Part shown: in pieces, positions 34,403-42,675 of the stretch
Layout of the letters: each line of letters begins with the position of its first letter
Numbering within the stretch: the first letter of the stretch is position 1
Origin: Kribbella soli
GTDB taxonomy: Bacteria > Actinomycetota > Actinomycetes > Propionibacteriales > Kribbellaceae
NCBI RefSeq assembly: GCF_004331345.1
Contig: NZ_SJJZ01000001.1
Location: 1,364,001-1,428,000, forward strand
Direction: 5' to 3'
DNA length: 64,000 nt
Notes under the pieces: generated by a model
Databases searched by the model: none
What the model was told of the DNA's origin: nothing
The model's input: the letters and a program-made list of their open reading frames with translations, nothing else
Program-made: the position numbers and the translations under genes

Positions 34403-35514
34403 CAGCTCTCCTGTTTCGCTGGTTTCGTCCATGGCGCCCCGATCTCGCTGAACAGCGCCAGCTCGTCCGAGGCCCGGTCGATCCAGTTCTCGACGTCGAG
34501 AACGATCGGCCGGCGCTCCAGTCCTTCGCCTTCCCAGCGCACCAGCTCGGGCGGGATCACCGCCGGGTCCGGCGCCGTCCGCACCGCCTCGACCACGCGG
34601 GTGAACCCACCCGTCGCGGCCAGCGGCACGTACAGCGGGACCGTGGGATCGGCCCGATGCGCGAGCAGGTTCTCCAAGAGATCAGCTCTGCCGTACTTCG
34701 TGTCGCCGATCAGGTCCGACTGGTACGTCAGGACCGCGCGCCCCTCCGACCCGTGCACGATCACCGTCGCCTCGAGATGATCGATCGCACACAACGTCAC
34801 CGCGATCAGGATCGGCGTACCGCGGCTGGTCGTGATTCGCACCGCGGAGGTGTCGTCGGACTCGATCGGGTTCGCGCGGTACAGCTCGGTCTCGATCGAC
34901 CGTACGTCGTCCACGCCGGTCGAACCGTCCAGCAGCAGGGCCGCCGCGGCCGCGTGCGCGAGCGGGTTCGTCACCGCGCCGTCGACGACGTCGATGCCGT
35001 CGAGCCGGCGCCGGCCGGACCACCGCGCGCGCTGGAAGTACCGGGCCTTGCGCACCCACTTCCCCACCGCGCTGATGCCCCGGATCTCGCCGAGCTGCCC
35101 TTCGGCGATCATCGCCGCCAGCTTCAGCGTGGCCTCCGACGCCTGCGCCTGGAAGCCCACCTGACACGCCCGCCCGGTCTCGGCCACCACCGCGGACAAC
35201 TGCTCGAACTCGGCCATCGACGCCGTCGGCGGCTTCTCCAGCAGTACGTCGGCGCCCGCGCGCATCGCCAGCTCGGCCAGCGGGACGTGGGTCTGGATCG
35301 GCGTACAGATCACCACGACGTCGACCTCGGTCGCCGCGAGCAACTCGTCCAGGCCGCTGAAGACCTGGACACCGGCGGGCAGGTCTTCAGCACCTTGCGG
35401 ATCGGCGACCGCCACCAGTTCGGCCCGGCCGGCCTCCGCCAGCCGGGCGACGTTGCGTACATGGGAGGCTCCGTGGCCGTGGATTCCCACCACGGCCACG
35501 CGGGCCCCCGTCAT
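34402..35514 (-). CDS. Gfo/Idh/MocA family oxidoreductase
   Basis: 370 residues from the ATG at 35514. The N-terminal Rossmann fold (RVAVVGIHGHGASHVRNVARL) binds NAD(P). EKPPTASMAEF carries the family's catalytic EKP lysine, and the C-terminal alpha/beta domain carries a His-containing region (NPLAHAAAAALLL). Such enzymes oxidise or reduce sugars and sugar acids. It follows the solute-binding protein gene by 25 bases and is coupled to DUF6807, so it probably acts on the imported sugar. No ribosome site is visible, and a TTG two codons upstream is an alternative start. Confidence 0.88.
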   Translation of the reverse strand: MTGARVAVVGIHGHGASHVRNVARLAEAGRAELVAVADPQGAEDLPAGVQVFSGLDELLAATEVDVVVICTPIQTHVPLAELAMRAGADVLLEKPPTASMAEFEQLSAVVAETGRACQVGFQAQASEATLKLAAMIAEGQLGEIRGISAVGKWVRKARYFQRARWSGRRRLDGIDVVDGAVTNPLAHAAAAALLLDGSTGVDDVRSIETELYRANPIESDDTSAVRITTSRGTPILIAVTLCAIDHLEATVIVHGSEGRAVLTYQSDLIGDTKYGRADLLENLLAHRADPTVPLYVPLAATGGFTRVVEAVRTAPDPAVIPPELVRWEGEGLERRPIVLDVENWIDRASDELALFSEIGAPWTKPAKQES

Positions 35515-35539
35515 CGACAATCAGTTGCCGTCAGCAACA

Positions 35540-36850
35540 CTATTTGAGCTCCCCGTTGACCTCGTTCAGGAACGCCTTGGCGGCCGCATCCGGCGCCTGC
35601 CGCCCGAACAGTACCTCGGTCGTGTACCGCTGGATGATCTTCTCCACCTGGCCGCCACCGACCGGCGGCGCCGGCGACGGGTCACCGAGATCCTGCTTGA
35701 TGTCCTGGATGAACTTCGCGGTCGCGGCGTCTTCCGGCTTCAGCTTCGGCGTCACCTCGGCGCGGACCTCGGTGTTCGGCGGCACGCCCCGCTCGGCCAG
35801 CAGGACGTCACCGGCCGCCGTGTTGTTCGCCAGGTAGTTCACGAACTCCGCGGCCTCCTTCTGGTGCTTCGACCGCGCCGAGATCGACCAGAACATCGAG
35901 CCCTTGTAGTACGAGCCGTTCTTCGCGGCCTGGCCGTCGGGGCTCGGGATCCGCAGCAGCTTCAGCTGCTGCCCGGTCGCCTTGCTGAAGGCCACCAGCT
36001 GGTTGCTCCAGATGAAGCTCATCGCGAGCTTGCCGGTCGCGAACGCCGACTGGTCGAGCGACGCGTTCATGTCCTGCGAGATCGCCTCGGCCGACGGGAT
36101 CGCCTTCGCATCCCGGAGCTTCAGGATGTACTTGAAGAAGTCGGTGGTCTTCTCCGGCGAGACGCCGAGCTTGCCGTCCTTCGTCCAGAGCGACTCGCCG
36201 TTCTGCCGGGCCCACAGGTTCAGGCCGGCCTCATTGGTACCGAGTGCGCCGGTGCCGGTGACCTTGCCGCCGGTCTTGGTGGTGATCTCCGCGGCCGTCT
36301 TCGCGAAGTCGTCCCAGGTCCAGGTCTTGTCGTCCGGGATCGCCACGCCGGCGGTCTTGAAGGCCGCCGGGTTCACGACCACCGCGAACGAGTTGATGCC
36401 GGCGTTCAGCCCGTACAGGCCGCCGTCGAACTCACCGGCGCCGAGTGTGTCCGGCTCGAACTTGCCGGTGTCCAGGCCGTCGGCCTTCTTCAGGTCGAGC
36501 AGCGCGCCGCGGTCGGCGTACTCGCGCAGGTACTTCTCGTCCATCTGGATGATGTCCGGCGCGTCGTTCGCCGCGACCGTGGTGGCGAGCTTGTCCCAGT
36601 AGCCGGACCACTCGCCGAACTCGCCCTTGATCGTGACGTTCGGATGGTCCTTCTGGTACGCGTCGATCACCTGCTGGGTGAGCTTCGTCCTGGTGTCCGA
36701 TCCCCACCAGGTGAATCGGAGCGTGACCTTGCCGCCGTCGGCGGACGACGACGCACCACCGGAGTCGCCGCCGCAGGCGCTGGCCGCCAGCAGCGTGACG
36801 GTGACCGCGGCGGCGGTCAGGGCCCGTAGGCCGCGTGGGATGTGCCTCAT
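35540..36850 (-). CDS. Sugar ABC transporter substrate-binding lipoprotein (CUT1), system A
   Basis: 436 residues from the ATG at 36850, with GAAAGG 8 bases upstream. A lipoprotein signal ends in LLAASAC, followed by a Gly/Ser linker and the family-1 solute-binding fold (TLRFTWWGSDTRTKLTQQVI, DIIQMDEKYLREYADRGALL, TWTWDDFAKTAAEI). It binds an oligosaccharide outside the cell and delivers it to the two permeases encoded upstream. The gene order permease-permease-binding protein is unusual; binding protein first is commoner. No ATPase gene is present, so a shared MsiK-type ATPase is likely. Confidence 0.92.
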   Translation of the reverse strand: MRHIPRGLRALTAAAVTVTLLAASACGGDSGGASSSADGGKVTLRFTWWGSDTRTKLTQQVIDAYQKDHPNVTIKGEFGEWSGYWDKLATTVAANDAPDIIQMDEKYLREYADRGALLDLKKADGLDTGKFEPDTLGAGEFDGGLYGLNAGINSFAVVVNPAAFKTAGVAIPDDKTWTWDDFAKTAAEITTKTGGKVTGTGALGTNEAGLNLWARQNGESLWTKDGKLGVSPEKTTDFFKYILKLRDAKAIPSAEAISQDMNASLDQSAFATGKLAMSFIWSNQLVAFSKATGQQLKLLRIPSPDGQAAKNGSYYKGSMFWSISARSKHQKEAAEFVNYLANNTAAGDVLLAERGVPPNTEVRAEVTPKLKPEDAATAKFIQDIKQDLGDPSPAPPVGGGQVEKIIQRYTTEVLFGRQAPDAAAKAFLNEVNGELK

Positions 36851-36870
36851 GAGGTGCACCTTTCAGGGGG

Positions 36871-37755
36871 TTACTTGATGCCGGTGGTCGCGATGCCCTT
36901 GATCAGGAACCGCTGGCCGAGCAGGAAGGCGAGGAAGACCGGGACGAGGGACACGACCGACATCGCGAACATCGAGCCCCAGGACGAACTGGAGGTCGAG
37001 TCGACGAACGACCGCAGTGCGACCGGAACGGTGTACATGTGCGGGTCGGTCAGGTAGATCAGCTGGCTGAAGAAGTCGTTCCAGGTCCAGATGAACGTGA
37101 AGATCGTCGTGGTGGCGAGCGCCGGGACCATCAGCGGAAGGATGATCCTCAGGAAGATCGAGGCCTTGCCGCAGCCGTCGATCCGGGCGGCCTCGTCCAG
37201 CTCGCGCGGGATACCGCGGATGAACTGCACCATCAGGAACACGAAGAACGCGTCGGTGGCGAGCAGCTTCGGCACGATCAGCGGCAGCACCGTGTTGATC
37301 CAGCCCAGGTTCGAGAACAGGATGTACTGCGGCACGATCACGACGTGGATCGGCAGCATGATGCTCAGCAGCATGATCGCGAACCAGAACTTCTTGCCCG
37401 CGAACTCCAGCCGGGCGAACGCGTACGCCGCCATCGAGCAGGACACCAGGTTGCCGAGGATCGAACCGAGCACCACGATGCCGGAGTTCAGCAGGTAGCG
37501 GGTGAACGGCTCGGTCAGCGCGTGCCAGCCGACCCGGTAGTTCTCGATCCGCAGGTCCTTGATCAGGATCCCGGGATCGCGGAAGATCTCGTTGCCCGGT
37601 CGCAGTGAGCTGACCACCATCCAGATCACCGGGTAGAGCATCACCAGCGCGGAGCCGGCCAGCAGCACGTGGATCACCAGCGGCCGGATCCGCGCCCAGG
37701 TGACTCCTGAGGCCCGGCGGGCGGCGAGGCTGCGGTGCAGAGTCTCAGTCGTCAT
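36871..37755 (-). CDS. Sugar ABC transporter permease, MalG-like, system A
   Basis: 294 residues with six predicted helices. The EAA loop that contacts the ATPase is clear (ELDEAARIDGCGKASIFLRI). The C-terminus ends GQRFLIKGIATTGIK, typical of MalG-type CUT1 permeases. It overlaps the end of the MalF-like gene by 11 bases and is followed by the binding-protein gene, making one operon. The sugar is unknown. Confidence 0.93.
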   Translation of the reverse strand: MTTETLHRSLAARRASGVTWARIRPLVIHVLLAGSALVMLYPVIWMVVSSLRPGNEIFRDPGILIKDLRIENYRVGWHALTEPFTRYLLNSGIVVLGSILGNLVSCSMAAYAFARLEFAGKKFWFAIMLLSIMLPIHVVIVPQYILFSNLGWINTVLPLIVPKLLATDAFFVFLMVQFIRGIPRELDEAARIDGCGKASIFLRIILPLMVPALATTTIFTFIWTWNDFFSQLIYLTDPHMYTVPVALRSFVDSTSSSSWGSMFAMSVVSLVPVFLAFLLGQRFLIKGIATTGIK

Positions 37756-38668
37756 AGAACACCCAGTACTTCGAGGCGAAGAAGTTCGCGGCGGTGAAGA
37801 CCCCGATGATCACGAGCAGGAACCACGCCATCGCGGAGGCGTAGCCCATGTCGAAGTTCCCGAAGCCCCGGTCGTAGAGGTACAGCGTGAAGAACATCGT
37901 CGAGTCCGACGGTCCGCCGCTGCCCCCGGAGACGACGAACGCCTGGGTGAACGACTGGAACGCGTGGATGATCTGCAGCACCAGGTTGAAGAAGATGATC
38001 GGCGTCAGCAGCGGGAGCGTGATGCTGAAGAACCGCCGCAGTACGCCGGCGCCGTCGACGGACGCGGCCTCGTAGTACATCGTCGGGATCTGCCGCAGTC
38101 CGGCCAGGAAGATCACCATCGGCGATCCGAACGTCCAGACGTTCAGTACGACGAGGGTGCCGAGCGCCGTACTCGGGTCGGAGATCCAGCCCTTGCCCTC
38201 GATGCCGAACACGTCCAGCACCTGGTTGAGCAGACCGGTGGTGCCGAACACCTGCCGCCAGAGGATCGCGATCGCGACACTCGAGCCGAGCAGCGACGGC
38301 AGGTAGAACACCGAGCGGTAGAACGCCATACCGCGGACGCCGCGGTCGAGTACGACGGCCAGCAGCAGCGCGATCGCCAGCTGCAGCGGGACCGAGACGA
38401 ACACGTAGGTGAACGTCACCCGGAGCGAGTTGTGCAGCCGCTCGTCGGACAGCATCCGGGTGAAGTTCTCCAGGCCGATCCACTTCGGCGCCTGGATCAG
38501 GTTGTAGTCCGTGAAGGACAGGTACAGCGAGGCCACCATCGGCCCGATCGTGATCAGGAACAGCCCCAGCAACCACGGCGCCAGGAAGAGGTATCCGGCC
38601 AGGTTGTCCTTTTTCTGACCTACCGGTTTCTTTCCCCTCAGACTGCCCAGCTCGCCCAGCGCACTCAT
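37745..38668 (-). CDS. Sugar ABC transporter permease, MalF-like, system A
   Basis: 307 residues from the ATG at 38668, six helices. The EAA motif is present (YYEAASVDGAGVLRRFFSI), as is the typical N-terminal NLAGYLFLAPWLLGLFLITI. It is the first gene of the five-gene minus-strand unit permease-permease-binding protein-dehydrogenase-DUF6807. A palindromic LacI-type operator lies 13-26 bases upstream of the start, so transcription is probably blocked there until an inducer sugar is present. Confidence 0.92.
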   Translation of the reverse strand: MSALGELGSLRGKKPVGQKKDNLAGYLFLAPWLLGLFLITIGPMVASLYLSFTDYNLIQAPKWIGLENFTRMLSDERLHNSLRVTFTYVFVSVPLQLAIALLLAVVLDRGVRGMAFYRSVFYLPSLLGSSVAIAILWRQVFGTTGLLNQVLDVFGIEGKGWISDPSTALGTLVVLNVWTFGSPMVIFLAGLRQIPTMYYEAASVDGAGVLRRFFSITLPLLTPIIFFNLVLQIIHAFQSFTQAFVVSGGSGGPSDSTMFFTLYLYDRGFGNFDMGYASAMAWFLLVIIGVFTAANFFASKYWVFYDD

Positions 38669-38681
38669 GGTCACCACCTTC

Positions 38682-38695
38682 GGAAAGCGCTTGCC
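38682..38695. promoter_or_regulatory. LacI-type operator upstream of transporter system A
   Basis: On the minus strand GGCAAGCGCTTTCC has the perfect 8-base core AAGCGCTT typical of LacI family sites. It lies just before the first permease gene and in the 180-base gap shared with the divergent exported enzyme. A second, imperfect palindrome GAAACCGGTTCC lies at about 38708-38719. Confidence 0.6.
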
Positions 38696-38850
38696 TTGGC
38701 CGGTCAAACTAGTACAAGAAACCGGTTCCCGCAAGAGTTCATCGATGTAGGAAACGACCGGATCCGGACCCGCTGCGAGGTATTGACAGGACAAAGTTCC
38801 GCCGCGACAGTTCTGAGCATTTGGCAACCGTTTACCGACGGGAGATCCCG

Positions 38851-40599
38851 ATGCTGCGACGTACGTTTCTCACCGGTTCGCTGACCACAGTTGCGCTCGG
38901 CGCGCTGCATCCCACCGCGGCTCGTGCTGAGGTAGCAGCTGTGGACGAGGACTTCCTGACCCTGCTGACCGAGGCGAACCGGAAACAGATTCCGCTCGTG
39001 CTCGACAACTTTCAGAACGTTTCCGACAGTGTCCGGACCGTGGCCCGCAAAGCCCGCCGGCTGGTTTCCGGCTACGTCTGGGGAAGGTCGTCGTACCACC
39101 ACGACGCCACCCTCCTCGGACCGCTCGGCTGGCTGGTCGACCAGCTCGCCGCGCGGCAGCACGAGGACGGCCTGTACGACGTCGGCAACCTGCACTCGCC
39201 GCCGGACAGCGCGTTCGCGATCCAGGACGTGTGCACGCTGTATGCGCTGCTCGACGAGGACGGTCAGGCGGAGACCGCGTCGATGCGCGCGACGCTGGCC
39301 TCGGTGATCAAGAAGGCCGGGCCGGCGTTGGCGAGTGGCGGCGTACACACGCCGAACCACCGCTGGGAGGTGTCCGCGGCGCTGGCCCGGGCGAACCACC
39401 TGTTCCCGGACCGGCGGTACGCGGCGCGGATCGACGACTGGCTCGACGAGGGCATCGACGCGACCCCGGACGGGATCTACAGCGAGCGGAGTTCGACGTA
39501 CGCCGCCGAGGTGACCAACCCGTGTCTGCTGACGATCGCGTGGCTGCGCGACAAGCCGGAACTGCTGGACTACGTACGGCGGAACCTCGACGTGACGCTG
39601 TACCTGCTCGAGCCGAACGGCGAGGTGGACACGACCGCGTCACGGCGGCAGGACCAGAAGGGCGTGCGGGAGGTCTGGTGGTACCTGACACAGTTCCGCG
39701 AGCTGGCACTGCATACGCACGACGGGCGATTCACGACCATTGCCAAGAGCATCGAAGCGCGTGGCACCGGTGAGCTCGGCGATTTCCTGGCCGAGGTGCT
39801 CGAGCGACCGGAACTGTCCGCCGTCCTCCCGACTGCGGAAGCGGCTCCGACGAACTTCGTGCAGCACTACCCGTCGCAGGCCTCGGTGCGGATCCGGCGG
39901 GAGGGGCGGACCGCGACGGTGTTCGGCGGCACCGATTTCCACGACCTCCCACTGATCTCGTCGGGCCTCTCCACGAACCCGACCTTCTTCAAGCTCCGCA
40001 ACGGCGCGGCGATCCTCGACTCGGTCCGCTTGTCGCCGCAGTTCTTCAGCACCGGGCATTTCCGCAGCGACGGGCTCCGCCGGCTGGGTACGAGCTCCTT
40101 CCGTCTGTCCCAAGAGGTCAAGGTTCCGTACCACCTGCCGCTCCCCAAGCGCTACCGCCGCTCGGACGGCCAGTACGCCCTCGCCCCGGACGGCCGCTTC
40201 TACGCGGCGATGGATTTCGGGCACCGGCCGAAGCAGTACCGGACGTTGCGGACCGAGGTGACCGTGACCGAGGTCGGCGGCGGCTACGACCTGACGTTCG
40301 ACTTCGCCGACGACGAGACGGCGTACGCGATCGAGCTGTGTTTCCGCGCGGGCGGAACGCTTTCCGGCGTCGACGCATTGGATGCTGCAGGCAACTATCA
40401 GCTGACGTCCGGGACCGGGAGCTACACGGTCGGCGCGGAGCGGATCGAGTTCGGCCCGGGCAACGGCGCCGCCCGGGTCGCCATGGACCCGGGCGAGCGC
40501 TACACCTACCTGGGTGGCAGCCTCACCCCGGACGGACTCCGCGTGTACCTGACCGGCCGTACGCCGGGCCGCCAGGTGCTGCGGCTGCGCACCTCCTGA
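38851..40599 (+). CDS. Tat-exported toroid-like protein, possible polysaccharide lyase or hydrolase (A)
   Basis: 582 residues from the ATG at 38851, with GGGAG upstream. The signal MLRRTFLTGSLTTVALGA has a twin-arginine motif. The first two thirds are helical repeats resembling an (alpha/alpha) toroid (YHHDATLLGPLGWLVDQLA, HTPNHRWEVSAALARAN, REVWWYLTQFRELALH), and the last third is a beta-sandwich (YDLTFDFADDETAYAIELCF). This two-domain plan is known from heparinase II/III-type lyases and several lyase families, but I cannot place it in one. His and Tyr in HTPNHRWE and SSTYAAEVTNP are candidate catalytic residues. It is divergent from transporter A. Confidence 0.7.
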   Translation: MLRRTFLTGSLTTVALGALHPTAARAEVAAVDEDFLTLLTEANRKQIPLVLDNFQNVSDSVRTVARKARRLVSGYVWGRSSYHHDATLLGPLGWLVDQLAARQHEDGLYDVGNLHSPPDSAFAIQDVCTLYALLDEDGQAETASMRATLASVIKKAGPALASGGVHTPNHRWEVSAALARANHLFPDRRYAARIDDWLDEGIDATPDGIYSERSSTYAAEVTNPCLLTIAWLRDKPELLDYVRRNLDVTLYLLEPNGEVDTTASRRQDQKGVREVWWYLTQFRELALHTHDGRFTTIAKSIEARGTGELGDFLAEVLERPELSAVLPTAEAAPTNFVQHYPSQASVRIRREGRTATVFGGTDFHDLPLISSGLSTNPTFFKLRNGAAILDSVRLSPQFFSTGHFRSDGLRRLGTSSFRLSQEVKVPYHLPLPKRYRRSDGQYALAPDGRFYAAMDFGHRPKQYRTLRTEVTVTEVGGGYDLTFDFADDETAYAIELCFRAGGTLSGVDALDAAGNYQLTSGTGSYTVGAERIEFGPGNGAARVAMDPGERYTYLGGSLTPDGLRVYLTGRTPGRQVLRLRTS

Positions 40600-40614
40600 C
40601 TGCCCGGTCCTTGA

Positions 40615-42468
40615 TTACCTGGCCGTCCGCACGACGGTCTCGAGCGAGCCGTCGTGCGGAATCCGGAGTACGTGGACGCGCCGCCGCTGGTCGCGCAGGT
40701 AGGTGCGCGACGAGGTGCTGAGCGTCGCCGTACGCCGTCCCGACCAGGTGATCGTGATCGTGGCACGTCCGCGACGGATCACGATGCCGTCGGCAGTCGC
40801 CGTCCTGGTCTCGCCGTACGGCACGACGGTCCCGTCCGAGAAGACCACCTCGTCGCCCGGCTGGAGCACCAGCGGGACCTGCTCGGTCGCGGCGCCCGTC
40901 GCGGTCACCCGGCGGCTGACCGAGTGCGAGCCGATCACGAGCTCGGTCGACACCGAGCCGTCGGGCGTGCGGTAGCGGACCAGGTCCTTCGACGGGTATT
41001 CCGCGACCAGGTTGCTCTCGGCATCGGCCTTGCCGTCGCGGACCGTGCCCCAGCAGCCGGTTGCGGTCTGCTGCGCGTGGATCACGGTGCCGGCCGCCGG
41101 GTGCCAGAGGAATCCGGTCCCGGCCTTGACCGCGCTGCCCTGCCGCTCGCCGAAGAAGGCGCCGAGGTACAGGCCGGGTCGCCGTACGTAGAGGTAGTCC
41201 TGGTTGCCGTAGTCGTCGTGGCGCCGCTCGGTGAAGTCGTCCCGGCGCAGGTACGGGATGTTCGCGATCGCGGCGCGCTTGGCGGTCCGGGTCGGCAGCG
41301 TCTCGCCGTACGGCGCGTGCGCGATGATGCGCGGCGAGGTGTCCTGCTTGGCCAGCGCCGGCACCGGAGCCGCGTCGGCGGCCCACGCCTGCCGGGTCGC
41401 CGCTTTGTCCTCGCGGGACGTGAAGAAGGCTCCGAAGTCCGGTACGGCGGGGACGAAGTGCGAGCCGAGGATGCTCCGGTCCGGGTCCGCGATCACGTCG
41501 TCGTAGAAGGCGACAGAGGTCCGGTCGGAGACGGCGTAGTACGTCAGCCAGCCGGAGCCGTCCGGTTCGCGGAGCAGGTTGTAGCCGAACCAGTCGGAGA
41601 ACTTGCGCGTCATCGAGACCAGCAGCGGATTCTTGGTCTGGAGGTAGAGCTCAGCCATCTCCGGGAGCATGACCTCGAAGTTGTAGTTGATGTCCATCCC
41701 GCGCGGATCGTAGAAGAACCCGGCCGGGCTCTGCGCCCACTTCGCGACGAACCGGATGCGGTCCTGGAGCTTGGTCCACCGGGCCTGGTCGGGGAGCAGC
41801 CGCAGGGTGAGCGCCGAGCCCGCGACACCGGCGACGGCCTGGTTCGTGTACTCGAACGGGTCGTCCCAGACGACCGAGTTGCCCGGGTCCAGGTACCAGT
41901 CGACTCCCTTGCGCAGGGCACCTTCCAGCTGGGTCCGCCGGCTCGGCAACGCACCTCCCTGGCGCAGGTTCGCCAGGGTCTTGGCGAGGTAGCCGATGCC
42001 GAAACCGCTTGACGCCTTGCCACGCTCGCCCGGGGAGTACTCCGGCCACGAGCCGTCCGGGTTCTGCAGAGCCAAGTAGTGCTGCAGGGCCGCGTCGAGC
42101 CGGCCGAGCAGTGCGTTGTCGCGGTAGTACGGGTTCCAGGCGCGCTTGTTCGCGTAGAACCAGCTCAGCGTGAAAACGTGTTCCTGCACCCGAGAGTTGA
42201 ACGGTTGAGACGGCGTCCGCCACCAGCCGCCGCCCATGAACCCGTACGGATCGGTGTCGACGATGTCGTTGGTCATCGGCGCGAGGATCACCAGGTACCC
42301 CGCGAACCGCTGTTCCCCCGGCGCGAACAGCCGTCGATCGGGCGCTCCGGCCGGCAGATTCGCCAGTAGTGGAAGCCCGGCGGCACGAGCCGGCGCCGAC
42401 ATCATCGCGGGCGCGAGCCCAGCGGCTGCGGCCGCGCCGAGCAGAACGGTACGACGTTTGACGTGCAT
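40615..42468 (-). CDS. Tat-exported toroid-like protein, possible polysaccharide lyase or hydrolase (B)
   Basis: 617 residues from the ATG at 42468, with AGGAG spaced 7 bases. The signal KRRTVLLGAAAAAGLAP is Tat-like. A helical toroid region with aromatic motifs (YGFMGGGWWRTPSQPFNS, HYLALQNPDGSWPEYSPGE, YNFEVMLPEMAELYL, DWFGYNLLREPDGSGWLTYY) precedes a C-terminal beta-rich domain. The plan mirrors protein A at 38.9-40.6 kb, but sequence similarity by eye is low. The two genes are convergent, 15 bases apart. Its promoter region is shared with the LacI regulator and its operators. Function unknown. Confidence 0.7.
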   Translation of the reverse strand: MHVKRRTVLLGAAAAAGLAPAMMSAPARAAGLPLLANLPAGAPDRRLFAPGEQRFAGYLVILAPMTNDIVDTDPYGFMGGGWWRTPSQPFNSRVQEHVFTLSWFYANKRAWNPYYRDNALLGRLDAALQHYLALQNPDGSWPEYSPGERGKASSGFGIGYLAKTLANLRQGGALPSRRTQLEGALRKGVDWYLDPGNSVVWDDPFEYTNQAVAGVAGSALTLRLLPDQARWTKLQDRIRFVAKWAQSPAGFFYDPRGMDINYNFEVMLPEMAELYLQTKNPLLVSMTRKFSDWFGYNLLREPDGSGWLTYYAVSDRTSVAFYDDVIADPDRSILGSHFVPAVPDFGAFFTSREDKAATRQAWAADAAPVPALAKQDTSPRIIAHAPYGETLPTRTAKRAAIANIPYLRRDDFTERRHDDYGNQDYLYVRRPGLYLGAFFGERQGSAVKAGTGFLWHPAAGTVIHAQQTATGCWGTVRDGKADAESNLVAEYPSKDLVRYRTPDGSVSTELVIGSHSVSRRVTATGAATEQVPLVLQPGDEVVFSDGTVVPYGETRTATADGIVIRRGRATITITWSGRRTATLSTSSRTYLRDQRRRVHVLRIPHDGSLETVVRTAR

Positions 42469-42581
42469 GACTGAACTCCTGAAGTAGTTGCAGCGGATGG
42501 TGAGACGCACTCCTCGCGACCATCGGGAACAGCGGCGAGTTTTCTGCGCCGGACCGACCGTGGTCAAGACCTTGGCTTTAG

Positions 42582-42593
42582 TAATCCGGATTA
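42582..42593. promoter_or_regulatory. Palindromic operator 1 of the LacI regulator
   Basis: TAATCCGGATTA is a perfect 12-base palindrome in the divergent gap between the exported protein B gene and the LacI gene. It lies 17 bases upstream of the -35 box of the LacI promoter. Confidence 0.65.
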
Positions 42594-42610
42594 GCAGGCG
42601 GAGCGAGCCC

Positions 42611-42640
42611 TTGACGACCATCGCGGCACTGTTCTAATGT
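42611..42640 (+). promoter_or_regulatory. Predicted promoter of the lacI-type operon
   Basis: TTGACG at 42611-42616 and TAATGT at 42635-42640, spaced 18 bases, match the housekeeping sigma consensus well. The start codon is 36 bases downstream. Confidence 0.65.
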
Positions 42641-42646
42641 CCCCGG

Positions 42647-42658
42647 CAATCCGTATTA
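42647..42658. promoter_or_regulatory. Palindromic operator 2 of the LacI regulator
   Basis: CAATCCGTATTA matches operator 1 at 10 of 12 positions and covers the expected transcription start. Centre-to-centre distance to operator 1 is 65 bases, allowing looping or cooperative binding. Confidence 0.55.
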
Positions 42659-42675
42659 CCGCGAAGGATCGATCG

